DNA from: Streptomyces sp. NA04227
GTDB taxonomy: Bacteria; Actinomycetota; Actinomycetes; Streptomycetales; Streptomycetaceae
NCBI RefSeq assembly: GCF_013364195.1
Contig: NZ_CP054918.1
Location: 3,833,001 to 3,897,000, forward strand
DNA length: 64,000 nt
Reading direction: 5' to 3'
The notes under the pieces are model-generated. The model saw nothing but the letters and a program-made list of their open reading frames with translations, was not told the DNA's origin and ran no database searches. Positions 1 to 8,701 of the stretch are shown one piece after another; positions within the stretch are counted from its first letter, which is position 1, and each line of letters opens with the position of its first letter. Both the position numbers and the translations under genes were made by a program.

Positions 1-587
1 AAGTCCTGCTCGCGGTAGCTGATGAGGATGTCGGCGCCCAGTTCGGCGCACTGGTCGAGCTTCTCCTTGCTGCCCGCCGTGACCGCCACCTTGGCGCCCA
101 CGGCCTTGCCGAGCTGGATCGCCATGGTGCCGATGCCGCTCGCGCCGCCGTGTACGAGCAGCGTCTCGCCGGGGCGCAGATGGGCCACCATGAACACGTT
201 CGACCAGACGGTGCACACCACTTCGGGGAGCGCGGCGGCTTGGACGAGGTCCACTCCGTCCGGGACCGGAAGCACCTGGCTCGCGGGCACCACGACCTGC
301 TCCGCATAGCCGCCGCCGGCGAGCAGTGCGCACACCTCGTCGCCGACCGACCAGCCGGAGACCCCGGTGCCGAGCGCGGCGATACGGCCCGAGCACTCCA
401 GGCCGGGGTAGGGGGAGGCGCCGGGCGGCGGGTCGTAGAAGCCCTGCCGTTGCAGGAGATCGGCGCGGTTGACGGCGGCGGCGGCCACCTCGATCAGTAC
501 CTCGCCCTCGCCGGGTACGGGATCGGGCACCTCGGCCCAGACGAGTGCCTCGGGTCCACCAGGTTCCGGGATCGTGATCGCATGCAT
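1..587 (-). CDS. NADPH:quinone oxidoreductase / zinc-independent MDR dehydrogenase (3' end cut by window)
   Basis: Medium-chain dehydrogenase/reductase of the quinone oxidoreductase group, expected to reduce quinones or activated C=C bonds with NADPH in the cytoplasm. The visible 195 codons start MHAITIPEPGGPEALVW and carry the GroES-like N-terminal fold, with NRADLLQRQG and PYPGLECSG, typical of this family. A Rossmann segment follows with HGGASGIGTMAIQLGKAVGA near residues 141-160. Zinc-binding residues of the alcohol dehydrogenases are not apparent. Family members are about 325 residues, so roughly 60 percent is present and the C-terminus lies left of base 1. The ATG at 587 is the only plausible start. 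The gene lies 82 bp downstream of the K+ channel gene on the same strand. The substrate cannot be told from sequence. Confidence 0.9.
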   Translation of the reverse strand, partial: MHAITIPEPGGPEALVWAEVPDPVPGEGEVLIEVAAAAVNRADLLQRQGFYDPPPGASPYPGLECSGRIAALGTGVSGWSVGDEVCALLAGGGYAEQVVVPASQVLPVPDGVDLVQAAALPEVVCTVWSNVFMVAHLRPGETLLVHGGASGIGTMAIQLGKAVGAKVAVTAGSKEKLDQCAELGADILISYREQD

Positions 588-669
588 GGGCGCGAGGCTA
601 CTCGTGCCGCTCCCGCGCGGGCGGGAGCGGGGAGCACTTCCTCGCCTCGCGTGGACCGGGCCTCAGGCC

Positions 670-1794
670 TCAGTCCACGTCGCCCATGGACCTGGGGGCT
701 TCCTGGTGATGGGGCAGCGGCGCGCGCACGATCGTGATGAGCCGGTCGGTCAACTGGAGGGTGCCGATGGCCGGATCGTCGTAGCCGAGCAGGCGGTGAC
801 CGCGTACGACACTGACCACCAGGTCGTCCGTCTCGCGCGGGCCCAGCCCCACCTCGGCCTTGACCACCGGGCGTTCGAGCAGATCGAGCCCACTGCCCTG
901 CTGGATCAGGTCCTCCATCACCCGGCCCGCGCTCGGGCTGAGCACCGAGAGCCCGAGCAGACGTCCGGCGGCGCTCGCGCTGGTGATGACGGAGTCGGCG
1001 CCCGACTGCCGCAGCAGCGGGGCGTTCTCCTCCTCGCGCACCGCGGCCACGATCTTCGCGCCGCGGTTCAACTGGCGTGCCGTGAGCGAGGCGAGGACCG
1101 CGGTGTCGTCGCGCTGGGTGGCGATGATGATCTGCCGCGCCTTGTGCGCCTCGGCCCGGCGCAGTACGTCGCTACGTGTGCCGTCGCCCAGCACACCCAC
1201 GTACCCCTCGGCGTTGGCCGCCTCGATCACCTTGCTGCTGGGGTCGACGACCACGATCTGGTCCTTCTTCGTACCCGTCGTACACACCGTGGTGATCGCC
1301 GAGCGCCCCTTGGTGCCGAAGCCGATGACGACAGTGTGATCACGCACCGTGGACCTCCAGCGATTCAACCGCCATTCCTCCCGGGTCCGTTCGGTGAGGA
1401 CCTCGAGAGTCGTGCCGACAAGGATGATCAGAAAGACCACACGCAGTGGCGTGACCACGAGAATATTGGTCAGGCGCGCGGCATCGCTGACCGGGGCGAC
1501 ATCGCCGTAGCCGGTCGTGGAGAGCGTGACGGTCGCGTAGTAGAAGGCGTCGAGCAGATCGACGTGGCGATCGGAGTTGTCGCTGTAGCCGTCCCGGTCC
1601 ACCCAGACGAGCAGCGCGGTGCCCACGAGCACCGTCAACGCCATCATCAGCCGCTTGCTGACCTGGCGCAACGGCCGCTCAACTGCCCGGCGCGGCAAGC
1701 GAATTCGCCGGGAGTCCGCACCTGTTTCGAGGGCGGGGCCGTCCTCCGCCGATCTCGCTATGGCATCCGTGCGGGGGAGTTTCACGTGAAACAT
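670..1794 (-). CDS. Two-TM potassium channel with RCK/TrkA-N domain
   Basis: Membrane K+ channel of the MthK type. The selectivity filter TTGYGD sits near residues 93-98 after a pore helix. It is flanked by one hydrophobic helix near 50-66 and a second near 108-132, followed by a cytosolic TrkA-N (RCK) Rossmann domain with VVIGFGTKG near 152 and a TrkA-C-like tail. Length is 374 residues from the ATG at 1794. A TTG at 1818 would add 8 residues, but the ATG is a better start. The first codons ATG TTT CAC GTG AAA coincide with a parS site, and the gene overlaps the moeA stop by 13 nt, so the two are probably co-transcribed. It is likely gated by a nucleotide or cation ligand; nothing in the sequence identifies which. 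Confidence 0.92.
   Translation of the reverse strand: MFHVKLPRTDAIARSAEDGPALETGADSRRIRLPRRAVERPLRQVSKRLMMALTVLVGTALLVWVDRDGYSDNSDRHVDLLDAFYYATVTLSTTGYGDVAPVSDAARLTNILVVTPLRVVFLIILVGTTLEVLTERTREEWRLNRWRSTVRDHTVVIGFGTKGRSAITTVCTTGTKKDQIVVVDPSSKVIEAANAEGYVGVLGDGTRSDVLRRAEAHKARQIIIATQRDDTAVLASLTARQLNRGAKIVAAVREEENAPLLRQSGADSVITSASAAGRLLGLSVLSPSAGRVMEDLIQQGSGLDLLERPVVKAEVGLGPRETDDLVVSVVRGHRLLGYDDPAIGTLQLTDRLITIVRAPLPHHQEAPRSMGDVD
1779..1792. promoter_or_regulatory. parS site 1 (perfect ParB-binding palindrome)
   Basis: GTTTCACGTGAAAC, a perfect 14-bp palindrome identical to the Streptomyces parS core. It lies exactly at the moeA/K+ channel junction, providing codons 2-6 of the channel gene and the stop codon of moeA. 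ParB nucleates on such sites, most of which cluster around oriC in Streptomyces. Confidence 0.93.
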
Positions 1795-3482
1795 GCTCCG
1801 TCCGTGAGGACCGGCCAAGGCAGGTCGAGGGTCTGGACTTCCTCACCGGCGCGGCCGCCCCCCGGCAGCACAACCGCCATGGCATCCGCTCCCGCGATGC
1901 CTCTCAGCATGGCGGGTCCGCTGAAGTGCAGCGGCACCGCCTCCCCCGCCCGCAGCGCGACCGGGATCAGCCGGGTGTCGTGCGGGTGGCCCTGCGCCGC
2001 CTCGCGCAGCGGAGCGGTGTACGGCTCCGGCTCCAGACGGCCCGAGAGCGTACGCAGCAACGGCTCGGCCAGGGTCAGCAGCCCCGACACCGCCGCCAGC
2101 GGATTGCCGGGCAGGCCCACCAGATGTCGCCGCTCCCCGAGCCGTGCCAGGAGCATCGGGTGCCCGGGCCGCACCTCCACGCCGTCCACGAGGAGTTGGG
2201 CATCGAGGGCACGCAGGGTGGGGTGGACATGGTCGACGGGGCCGGAGGCGGTACCGCCCGTCGTCACGAGCACCTCCGCCGTGGACTGCTCCATCGCCGC
2301 CCGCAGCGCCTCCGCATCGTCCCCGAGCCTGCGCACCGAGACCACCTCCGCCCCCAGCGACCGCAGCCACGAAGGCAGCATGGGGCCGAGCGCATCGCGG
2401 ATCAGCCCGTCCCGCGGCAGCCCGGAGGCCAGCAACTCATCGCCCAGTACGAGGACTTCGGCGCGCGGACGCGGCACCACGGTCAGCTCGTCGTACCCGG
2501 CCGCGGCGGCGAGCCCCAGCACCGCCGGTGTCACCACGGTCGCCCGCGGCAGCAGTTGATCCCCGGACCGGCACTCCTGCCCGCGCGGCCTGATGTCCTG
2601 GCCCTGTCCGTTGTTCCGCGTCGCGTGCAGCCGTCCGCCGCCCGCCTCCGTACGTCCGTGCTCCCTGCGCAGCACCGAGGTCGCCCCGTGCGGGACCCGG
2701 GCACCGGTCGCGATCCGCACCGCCTCACCGTCCGCCAGCGCCTCCGGCTCCGCCCGCCCCGCGAGCGCGTCCTCGCCCCGCACCTCCCAGGGCCCCGGCC
2801 CGGCCACCGCCCAGCCGTCCATCGCCGAGGTGTCGAACGGCGGCAGATCCGTGAGCGCCGCCAACGGCGCCGCCAGCACCAACCCCAACGCCCGATCGTC
2901 CAACGGCACCCGCACCGGCGGCAGCCCGTCCGGCGAGGAGGCACGGACGGCGGCTTGTACGGCGATACGGCGGGCTTTGGGCCAAGGGGTCGGGGAGGTG
3001 GGGCGGTTGGTGGGGCGAGGGTGTGCGCTGGGGTGGGGGTGGGTGTGTTCGGTGGGGTGGGGCTGGGGCGGTTCCACGGGCAGGTCTTTGTCCTCTGGCG
3101 CGTGGCCGGTGGTTGGTACGGGGGTGTCGTCCTTCGCCTCGTTGTCCTTGGCCTCGTCGCCCCTCACCTCGTCGTCCCTGGCCTCGTCGTCGCTGAAGGG
3201 GTCTTGCCCGAACGGGTCGTAGGGACCGTATGAGGTGCGGGTGGAACGCGCTTTGGGGGGTGGGGTGTTGGTGGCGTGGGCGGCGTTGGCGGTGTTGGTG
3301 GCCTCGGCGGCGTTGGTGGCGCCCGGGATGCCGGGGCCGTCCGGCGCGTCGGTGGCCGGGGGCGTGTCATGCCTGACGAGGGAGAGGGCCTCGTCCGCGC
3401 CGATGTCCTCGTCGTGGGTGCTGTGCGACGGGGGCGGAGGCGGGGTGTTCCGTTCGGACCCGGAGGAGGAGGCGCCGTTCAC
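1782..3482 (-). CDS. moeA: Molybdopterin molybdotransferase MoeA with disordered N-terminal insertion
   Basis: MoeA inserts molybdate into adenylylated molybdopterin in molybdenum cofactor synthesis. The C-terminal ~400 residues show the family signature FDTSAMDGWAV (near 215), the MoCF-binding segment VLVTTGGTASGPVDHV (near 405) and a C-terminal beta-barrel domain. The protein is 566 residues against about 400 usual. The N-terminal helix start (DEALSLVRHD) is separated from its continuation (PWPKARRIAVQAA) by about 120 residues of Pro/Thr/Asp/Glu-rich low complexity with repeats of DDEARDDEVRGDEAKDNEAK type. The start is GTG at 3482, 6 bp after the stop of the upstream MobA-like gene. Its Shine-Dalgarno is weak, so a later start is possible. 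Neighbours support a cofactor operon: MobA-like protein upstream, channel gene downstream. Confidence 0.92.
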   Translation of the reverse strand: MNGASSSGSERNTPPPPPSHSTHDEDIGADEALSLVRHDTPPATDAPDGPGIPGATNAAEATNTANAAHATNTPPPKARSTRTSYGPYDPFGQDPFSDDEARDDEVRGDEAKDNEAKDDTPVPTTGHAPEDKDLPVEPPQPHPTEHTHPHPSAHPRPTNRPTSPTPWPKARRIAVQAAVRASSPDGLPPVRVPLDDRALGLVLAAPLAALTDLPPFDTSAMDGWAVAGPGPWEVRGEDALAGRAEPEALADGEAVRIATGARVPHGATSVLRREHGRTEAGGGRLHATRNNGQGQDIRPRGQECRSGDQLLPRATVVTPAVLGLAAAAGYDELTVVPRPRAEVLVLGDELLASGLPRDGLIRDALGPMLPSWLRSLGAEVVSVRRLGDDAEALRAAMEQSTAEVLVTTGGTASGPVDHVHPTLRALDAQLLVDGVEVRPGHPMLLARLGERRHLVGLPGNPLAAVSGLLTLAEPLLRTLSGRLEPEPYTAPLREAAQGHPHDTRLIPVALRAGEAVPLHFSGPAMLRGIAGADAMAVVLPGGGRAGEEVQTLDLPWPVLTDGACFT

Positions 3483-3488
3483 GGGGAG

Positions 3489-4631
3489 TCAGGCTTCGTC
3501 GGCCGGGTCGGCGGAGGTGGGGCCGGTGGCGGAGTCCGCGGCCGAATCGGTGGCGGAGTCCGAGGAGGCGGGCCCGGCGCTCCGCGCGGAGTCGGCGGAA
3601 GCCGTGGGCGGCTCTTCCTCGTTCCAGCGGAGGGCGAGTTCGGCGGCCTTGCGCGCGGCTTCGGCCACGGCCTGCGGGCCGCCCTTGGCCTGGCCCACCG
3701 CGTAGCCGACGAGGAAGGTGGTCAACGGCGCCGCCGGGCGCGCCACGGAATGCGCGGCGTCACGGGCCAGGTCGAGCAGGACGCCGGTGTCGACGTCGAG
3801 TTCCACACCGAGTTCGTCCTTGACCGCGGAGATCCATTCGTCCAGCACCTGACCATGCTCCCTGATACGTGCGCGTGCGGCGGCGAGATCCGCCCAGGTG
3901 TCGCAGTCGAAGGAGGCCGCGGCTTCCGGTCGGTCCGCGATCCGGCCCAGTCGGAGGCCCTCGGTCAGCCTTCGCAACGGCAAGCCCTCAAGACCGCCGT
4001 ACTCGTCCCTGAGCACGGCGAGCCTACGGCGCAGTGCCGCACCCCGGTAGACGGCGACCAAGGGCTGGTCACGCCCGTCGGCGTCCACGAACATCACACC
4101 GTCGGAGGGGTCTGCGGCGGGTGCCGGAACTGTCCCCTCTCCGGGCGGAGTTGATGCCCGATCCGGTACCTGCGCCGGTGCCTTCGTCGCTGCATGTGCC
4201 TGTGCCTGTGCCGCCATGGGCTGCCGTGTCGGTGCCTGTGCCGGTGCCTGTTCTGTGAGCAGTGCGCTCAGCAGCCGCTCCACCGATTCCCCGTCCAGGA
4301 ACGGCAAGTCGGCGGAGAGGACGAGTACGTACGGGGCCGACGGCTGGGCGGCCAGCGCCCGCACCCCGGCCTCCAACGCGGCGACGGGTCCGCCGCCCGC
4401 CGGTTCCTCCCGGGCCCAGCGCACCGGTCGGGAGGTGGCACGCGGTTCCGCGACGACCACGGTTTCGCGTGCGGCAGCCGAGGCCGAAAGCACCCGGTCG
4501 AGCAGGCGCCGCCCGCCCACCCGGAGCCCCGGCTTGTCCGCACCCCCGAGCCGCCGGGCCCGGCCCCCGGCCAGCACGACGGCATCGAAGACCACGGGCC
4601 CGGCCCCTGAGTCCGGCTCGGAATCGCTCAT
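3489..4631 (-). CDS. MobA-like NTP transferase fused to DUF6457
   Basis: Nucleotidyltransferase of the MobA family, which attaches GMP (or CMP) to molybdopterin. The N-terminal half has the signature AVVLAGGRARRLGGADKPGL near residues 17-36 and the Asp of SADLPFLDG near 115-123. An Ala/Thr/Pro/Gln-rich stretch interrupts the domain, then RDQPLVAVYRG and FDCDTWADL complete it. The C-terminal ~100 residues (VLDEWISAVKDELGV onward, ending in RWNEEE plus an acidic/Ser tail) match the actinobacterial DUF6457 domain, a small helical domain often found near or fused to MobA. The start is ATG at 4631, giving 380 residues. Earlier in-frame codons exist but read through poor, repetitive sequence. It is directly upstream of moeA and divergent from the GNAT gene. 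Confidence 0.9.
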   Translation of the reverse strand: MSDSEPDSGAGPVVFDAVVLAGGRARRLGGADKPGLRVGGRRLLDRVLSASAAARETVVVAEPRATSRPVRWAREEPAGGGPVAALEAGVRALAAQPSAPYVLVLSADLPFLDGESVERLLSALLTEQAPAQAPTRQPMAAQAQAHAATKAPAQVPDRASTPPGEGTVPAPAADPSDGVMFVDADGRDQPLVAVYRGAALRRRLAVLRDEYGGLEGLPLRRLTEGLRLGRIADRPEAAASFDCDTWADLAAARARIREHGQVLDEWISAVKDELGVELDVDTGVLLDLARDAAHSVARPAAPLTTFLVGYAVGQAKGGPQAVAEAARKAAELALRWNEEEPPTASADSARSAGPASSDSATDSAADSATGPTSADPADEA

Positions 4632-4800
4632 GCCCCGAGTATGAGCGCTGGCGGTACGGGTCCGGGTGGCGGTGGGCGCGGAGGCAGGCGAGACAAGCGG
4701 CGCGAGGCAAGGCGGGCGGGCGACCGGCCGACGGGCAAGCGGTCGAGCGGCGGGCAGGCAGGCAATAAATGCCTCGCTCCAGAACACATCAGCCCTGATC

Positions 4801-5748
4801 ATGAGCCAAATGCGATTCATTTCCGCCACCGCGGACCCCACAGTTCTGGACCGTGCCGCCGCCTACCCGGCCGACGGTCCGCTAGCCGCCCTCACCCCCG
4901 AGCGGATCCGCGAGGAGCTCGACGCCAACCGGTTCCGCCCGGAGTGGATCTGGATCGCGGAGGACGAGGACGGACAGACCCTGGCCCGCGCACTGTGGTG
5001 GGGCCGTGCCGACAGTGAGCGGCCCATCGCTCTCGACTGCCTCCAGGTACGGTCCACGGTCGCCGATCCGGCCGCCCTCGCCACCGGACTCCTCGACGCC
5101 GGGCATACCGCCTTCGGCACGCTCCCGCTGTACAACCTCTCCCTCCCCGCCGACCGGCACACCCGGCCGGACATGGTCGAGGCGGTCGCCTGGCGCCGCG
5201 AAGCCGCCTCGCGTACGGGACTGAGCCGGGAGATCCGGCGCCTGCGCTACGAGTGGACTCCGGCGGCGGGACTGCCCGGGACCGGCAACCGGCTGACCTT
5301 CCGCGAGGCCGGTGACGAGGAGTTCCGGGAGGCCTTCGCCCGGGTGTCGGAGGGCAGCCTCGACGAGAACACCCGTGACGAGCTGCGCACCAAGGACACC
5401 CGTCAACTGGCCGAGGAGGACATGCAGTTCTACCTCGACTGCCCGGGCGAGCGTTCCTGGTGGCGGCTCGCGTACCTCCCCGACGGCACCCTCGCCGGTC
5501 TGGCCATACCCTCGGCGACCCCGTACCACCGCAACGTCGGCTACCTCGGTGTGGTGCCCGAGCAGCGCGGCAAGGGACTGATCGACGAGATCCTCGCCGA
5601 GATCACCCGCTTCCACGCCGCCGAGGGCGCCGAGCGCATCACCGCGACGACCGACACCACGAACGTCCCGATGGCCGCGGCCTTCGACCGCGGCGGCTAC
5701 GAGGTGACCGAGATCCGCGTCGTACTGGAGCCCCCGGCAGCACCGTGA
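4801..5748 (+). CDS. GNAT-family N-acetyltransferase
   Basis: Predicted acyl-CoA N-acetyltransferase of 315 residues. The C-terminal half holds the acetyl-CoA binding loop GYLGVVPEQRGKGLIDEIL (motif A, Q/RxxGxG/A form) and a following ITATTDTTNVPMAAAFDRGGY segment, diagnostic for GNAT enzymes. The N-terminal half appears to be a degenerate second GNAT-like domain, as in two-domain GNATs. The start is ATG at 4801; a second ATG at 4810 is equally possible. Upstream sequence is GC-rich and repetitive, so earlier starts are unlikely. The gene is divergent from the MobA-like gene. The acceptor substrate is unknown. Confidence 0.9.
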   Translation: MSQMRFISATADPTVLDRAAAYPADGPLAALTPERIREELDANRFRPEWIWIAEDEDGQTLARALWWGRADSERPIALDCLQVRSTVADPAALATGLLDAGHTAFGTLPLYNLSLPADRHTRPDMVEAVAWRREAASRTGLSREIRRLRYEWTPAAGLPGTGNRLTFREAGDEEFREAFARVSEGSLDENTRDELRTKDTRQLAEEDMQFYLDCPGERSWWRLAYLPDGTLAGLAIPSATPYHRNVGYLGVVPEQRGKGLIDEILAEITRFHAAEGAERITATTDTTNVPMAAAFDRGGYEVTEIRVVLEPPAAP

Positions 5749-5785
5749 CCCGCCGCACGCGCCTCACCCGGTCCCGGGCGGGCGC

Positions 5786-5865
5786 GAGTTGACGGGCTGG
5801 CGGGTCGATGGGTTGGCGAGTTGACGCACTGGAGAGTTGACGCACTGGTGAGTTGACCGGTCGGC
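5786..5865 (+). repeat. Five 16-bp tandem repeats downstream of the GNAT gene
   Basis: Consensus GAGTTGACGCACTGGN. Units start at 5786, 5802, 5818, 5834 and 5850; the third and fourth differ only at the last base and the others have diverged. The last unit runs into a terminator stem. A minisatellite with no obvious coding role. Confidence 0.75.
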
Positions 5866-5897
5866 GGGCGGCGCAGTACCGCCCGCCGCCCGGTCAA
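5853..5897. terminator. Bidirectional hairpin terminator
   Basis: Arms TTGACCGG..GGCGGGCGG and CCGCCCGCC..CCGGTCAA form a near-continuous 19-bp stem with one mismatch and a 7-nt loop. It lies between the convergent GNAT and bkdC genes. Confidence 0.7.
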
Positions 5898-6068
5898 CCG
5901 TCGACTGCCTACGGCTCGTGGCCTTACGCCGCCTGCCTCACAGCTCAGACCTCACGCCGCCTGCTCACACCGCCTGCTCACCTCGTGGGCTCACGGTGTG
6001 AGCAGCGCAGGGCACGTGCACGTATCTCACGGCTCGCGCCTCACGCCCGGCGTCCCGCGTCCCGCGTC

Positions 6069-7697
6069 TCACACCGTCCGCAGCAACACCGCGGGCTGTT
6101 CCACGCAGTCGGCCACGTACCGCAGGAAGCCGCCCGCCGTTCCGCCGTCGCAGACCCGGTGGTCGAAGGTGAGCGAGAGTTGTACGACCTGCCGTACCGC
6201 CAGTTCGCCCTCGTGCACCCAGGGCTTGGGGACGATCCGGCCGACGCCGAGCATCGCGGCCTCGGGGTGGTTGATGATCGGCGTGGAACCGTCGACCCCG
6301 AACACCCCGTAGTTGTTCAGGGTGAAGGTGCCGCCGGTGAGATCGGCGGGCGTGAGACTTCCGGCCCGCGCCGACTCGGTGAGCCGGGCGAACTCGGCGG
6401 TCAGCGATTCCGCGTCGCGCTCCTGGGCGTCCCGTACCACCGGCACCACCAGGCCACGCTCGGTCTGGGCGGCGAATCCCAGGTGCACCCGATCGAGCCG
6501 TACGACCTCCCGGGCCTCGGTGTCGACGGTCGAGTTGAGCTCCGGGAAGCGGGCCAGCGCCGCCGTGCAGATCCGGGCCAGCAGGGCGATCACGGAGATC
6601 TTCGGGCCACCCGCCGCGTTCATGTCGGCACGTGCCCGCATGAGCAGCGTGGCATCGGCATCGACCCAGCAGGTCGCGTCCGGGATCTCCCGGCGGCTGC
6701 GCGAGAGCTTGTCCGCGACCGCGCCGCGCACTCCTCTCAGCGGAACCCGGCTGCTCGCCCCGGCCGCCGCCGACGACGTGCCCGTCCGGACCGGTGCCGT
6801 GGCCGGGCGTGCCGTTGCGGTGGCCGGGCGTGCCGGTGCCGTCCCGGCCGCGACGGGCTCCGGCTGCCGCGAGCCCCCGGCGAGGGTTTCGCGCAGGCCC
6901 GCGGCCGTGATCGCGTTCTCGACATCGCCCCGCAGGATGAGCCCGTCCGGTCCTGAGCCGGGCAACTCCCGCAGATCGATGCCGTGTTCACGGGCCAGCC
7001 GTCGCACCAGCGGCGAGATCACCGGAATCGGGCCCTCGCCGTGCGGCGACGGGGACCCGTCCACTGCCTGCCCCACGGTCCGCGAAGTCCGGGCAGCTGC
7101 CGGAGCCGGTGCAGGGGCCGGTGCGGGGGTCGGTGCAGGGGCCGGTACGGGGGTCGGTGCCGGGGCCGCGGCGGGTGCGGCGGCCGAAGCCGCAGCAGGT
7201 GCCGATGTCGCGGCCGGTGTCTGGCGTACCCGGCGGCGGCGGGCGGGCGCGGCGCCCGTGCCGTAGCCGACGAGGACGTTGCCGGACGACTCCGCGGCAC
7301 CGGACCCGGCCGACCCCGAAGACCCCGCGGCCCCCGAGGAGCCGGACGTCGCGCCGGAGCCCGTGCCGGTGTCGTCGGCGCCACGGGCGGCACTCGCGGC
7401 GGGGGATCCGCCATCCGTGCCGGAGTGGCCGTTCACCTGTCCGGCCTCGGTCGCGCCGACGGCGACGGTCAACAGCGGGGCACCGACGGGGAGTTCGGTG
7501 CCCTCCTCGCCGAAGCGCGCGGTGACCACGCCGCCGTAGGGGCAGGGCACCTCGACCATGGCCTTGGCCGTTTCGACCTCGACGACGGGCTGGTCGATGG
7601 CGACCACGTCGCCGACCTGCACCAGCCAGCGGACGATCTCCGCCTCGGTCAGTCCCTCGCCGAGGTCGGGCAGGGCGAATTCGAGAACCTGGGCCAT
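6069..7697 (-). CDS. bkdC: Dihydrolipoamide acyltransferase (E2) of a 2-oxoacid dehydrogenase
   Basis: E2 core of a branched-chain-type 2-oxoacid dehydrogenase complex; it transfers acyl groups from lipoate to CoA. One lipoyl domain (about 1-78) carries the lipoylated Lys in VEVETAKAMVEV. A long Ala/Pro/Ser/Gly linker (about 80-235) follows, with tandem PAPAPAP units. Then come the peripheral-subunit-binding domain (ISPLVRRLAREHGIDL, GSGPDGLILRGDV) and the catalytic domain ending with the DHRVCDG active-site motif near 512-518. It is 542 residues. Its ATG overlaps the E1beta stop by one base (TGATG), so translation is coupled. No E3 gene is nearby, so a shared lipoamide dehydrogenase is presumed. 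Confidence 0.93.
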   Translation of the reverse strand: MAQVLEFALPDLGEGLTEAEIVRWLVQVGDVVAIDQPVVEVETAKAMVEVPCPYGGVVTARFGEEGTELPVGAPLLTVAVGATEAGQVNGHSGTDGGSPAASAARGADDTGTGSGATSGSSGAAGSSGSAGSGAAESSGNVLVGYGTGAAPARRRRVRQTPAATSAPAAASAAAPAAAPAPTPVPAPAPTPAPAPAPAPAAARTSRTVGQAVDGSPSPHGEGPIPVISPLVRRLAREHGIDLRELPGSGPDGLILRGDVENAITAAGLRETLAGGSRQPEPVAAGTAPARPATATARPATAPVRTGTSSAAAGASSRVPLRGVRGAVADKLSRSRREIPDATCWVDADATLLMRARADMNAAGGPKISVIALLARICTAALARFPELNSTVDTEAREVVRLDRVHLGFAAQTERGLVVPVVRDAQERDAESLTAEFARLTESARAGSLTPADLTGGTFTLNNYGVFGVDGSTPIINHPEAAMLGVGRIVPKPWVHEGELAVRQVVQLSLTFDHRVCDGGTAGGFLRYVADCVEQPAVLLRTV

Positions 7698-8701
7698 CAG
7701 CTCTCCGCCTCCCACTGCAGCCGTGCCACGGCGTCGAGGATGCGGTCCACGCCGGGCAGATGGTGCCGCTCCAGCATCGGCGGCGGGTACGGGATGTCGA
7801 AGCCGGTGACCCGCAGCACGGGTGCCTCCAGGTGGTGGAAGCAGCGCTCGGTGACCCGGGCGGCGATCTCGCCGCCGGGGCCGCCGAAGCCGGTCGCCTC
7901 GTGCACCACCAGCGCGCGGCCGGTGCGGCGCACCGAGGCGCAGACGGTCTCGTCGTCGAAGGGCACCAGCGAACGCAGGTCGACGACTTCGAGGTCCCAG
8001 CCCTCGGCCGTGGCCGCCTCGGCGGCCTCCAGACAGACCGGCAGGGAGGGGCCGTAGGTGAGCAGGGTGGCGCTGCGGCCGGGGCGGCGGACCACCGCGC
8101 GGCCGAGGGGCTCCACGGCCGTCGGCGTCTGCGGGTTCCACTGGGACTTGGACCAGTACAGCCGCTTCGGCTCCATGAAGACGACCGGGTCGTCGGAGGC
8201 GATGGACGCCCGCAGCAGGCCGTAGGCGTCGTCGACCGTCGCGGGGGTGACCACGTGCAGGCCGGGGGTGGCGATGTAGTACGCCTCGGAGGAGTCGCTG
8301 TGGTGCTCGACGCCGCCGATTCCGCCGCCGTAGGGGACGCGGATGGTGATCGGCAGCGGCATGGCGCCGCGGGTGCGGTTGCGCCAGCGCGACACATGCG
8401 AGACGAGTTGCTCGAAGGCCGGGTAGGCGAAGGCGTCGAACTGCATCTCCACGACCGGCCGCAGCCCGTACATGGCCATGCCGACGGCGGCGCCGAGGAT
8501 GCCCGCCTCGGCGAGCGGGGTGTCGGTGCAGCGGTCCTCGCCGAACTCCTTGGCGAGGCCGTCGGTGATACGGAAGACGCCGCCGAGTGTGCCGACGTCC
8601 TCACCCATCACATGGACGGTGGGGTCCTCTGCCAGGGCGTCCCTGAGCGCGCGCCCGAGGGCCTGCGCCATGGTCGCCGGTTTGACGGCAGCGGTGGTCA
8701 T
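7697..8701 (-). CDS. bkdB: 2-oxoacid dehydrogenase E1 beta subunit
   Basis: Transketolase-like pyrimidine-binding subunit of the thiamine-diphosphate E1 enzyme, 334 residues. Family landmarks are VMGEDVGTLGGVFRITDGL near 31-49, the Glu-containing DTPLAEAGILGAAVGMA, PVVEMQFDAFAYPAFEQLVSH, and the C-terminal transketolase domain with VVDLRSLVPFDDETV. The gene overlaps bkdA by 4 nt (ATGA) and bkdC by 1 nt. It pairs with bkdA as an alpha2beta2 E1 that decarboxylates 2-oxo acids from Val, Leu and Ile, supplying branched starter units for fatty-acid synthesis. A preference for aromatic 2-oxo acids cannot be excluded, given the operator upstream of the operon. Confidence 0.94.
   Translation of the reverse strand: MTTAAVKPATMAQALGRALRDALAEDPTVHVMGEDVGTLGGVFRITDGLAKEFGEDRCTDTPLAEAGILGAAVGMAMYGLRPVVEMQFDAFAYPAFEQLVSHVSRWRNRTRGAMPLPITIRVPYGGGIGGVEHHSDSSEAYYIATPGLHVVTPATVDDAYGLLRASIASDDPVVFMEPKRLYWSKSQWNPQTPTAVEPLGRAVVRRPGRSATLLTYGPSLPVCLEAAEAATAEGWDLEVVDLRSLVPFDDETVCASVRRTGRALVVHEATGFGGPGGEIAARVTERCFHHLEAPVLRVTGFDIPYPPPMLERHHLPGVDRILDAVARLQWEAES

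Larger units (their letters stand above)
5749..6068. other. Intergenic region between convergent GNAT and bkdC genes
   Basis: 320 bp without a credible gene. It holds five 16-bp tandem units, a strong hairpin, and a run of CTCAC-rich short repeats (about 5930-6030) leading into the bkdC stop. Confidence 0.7.
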
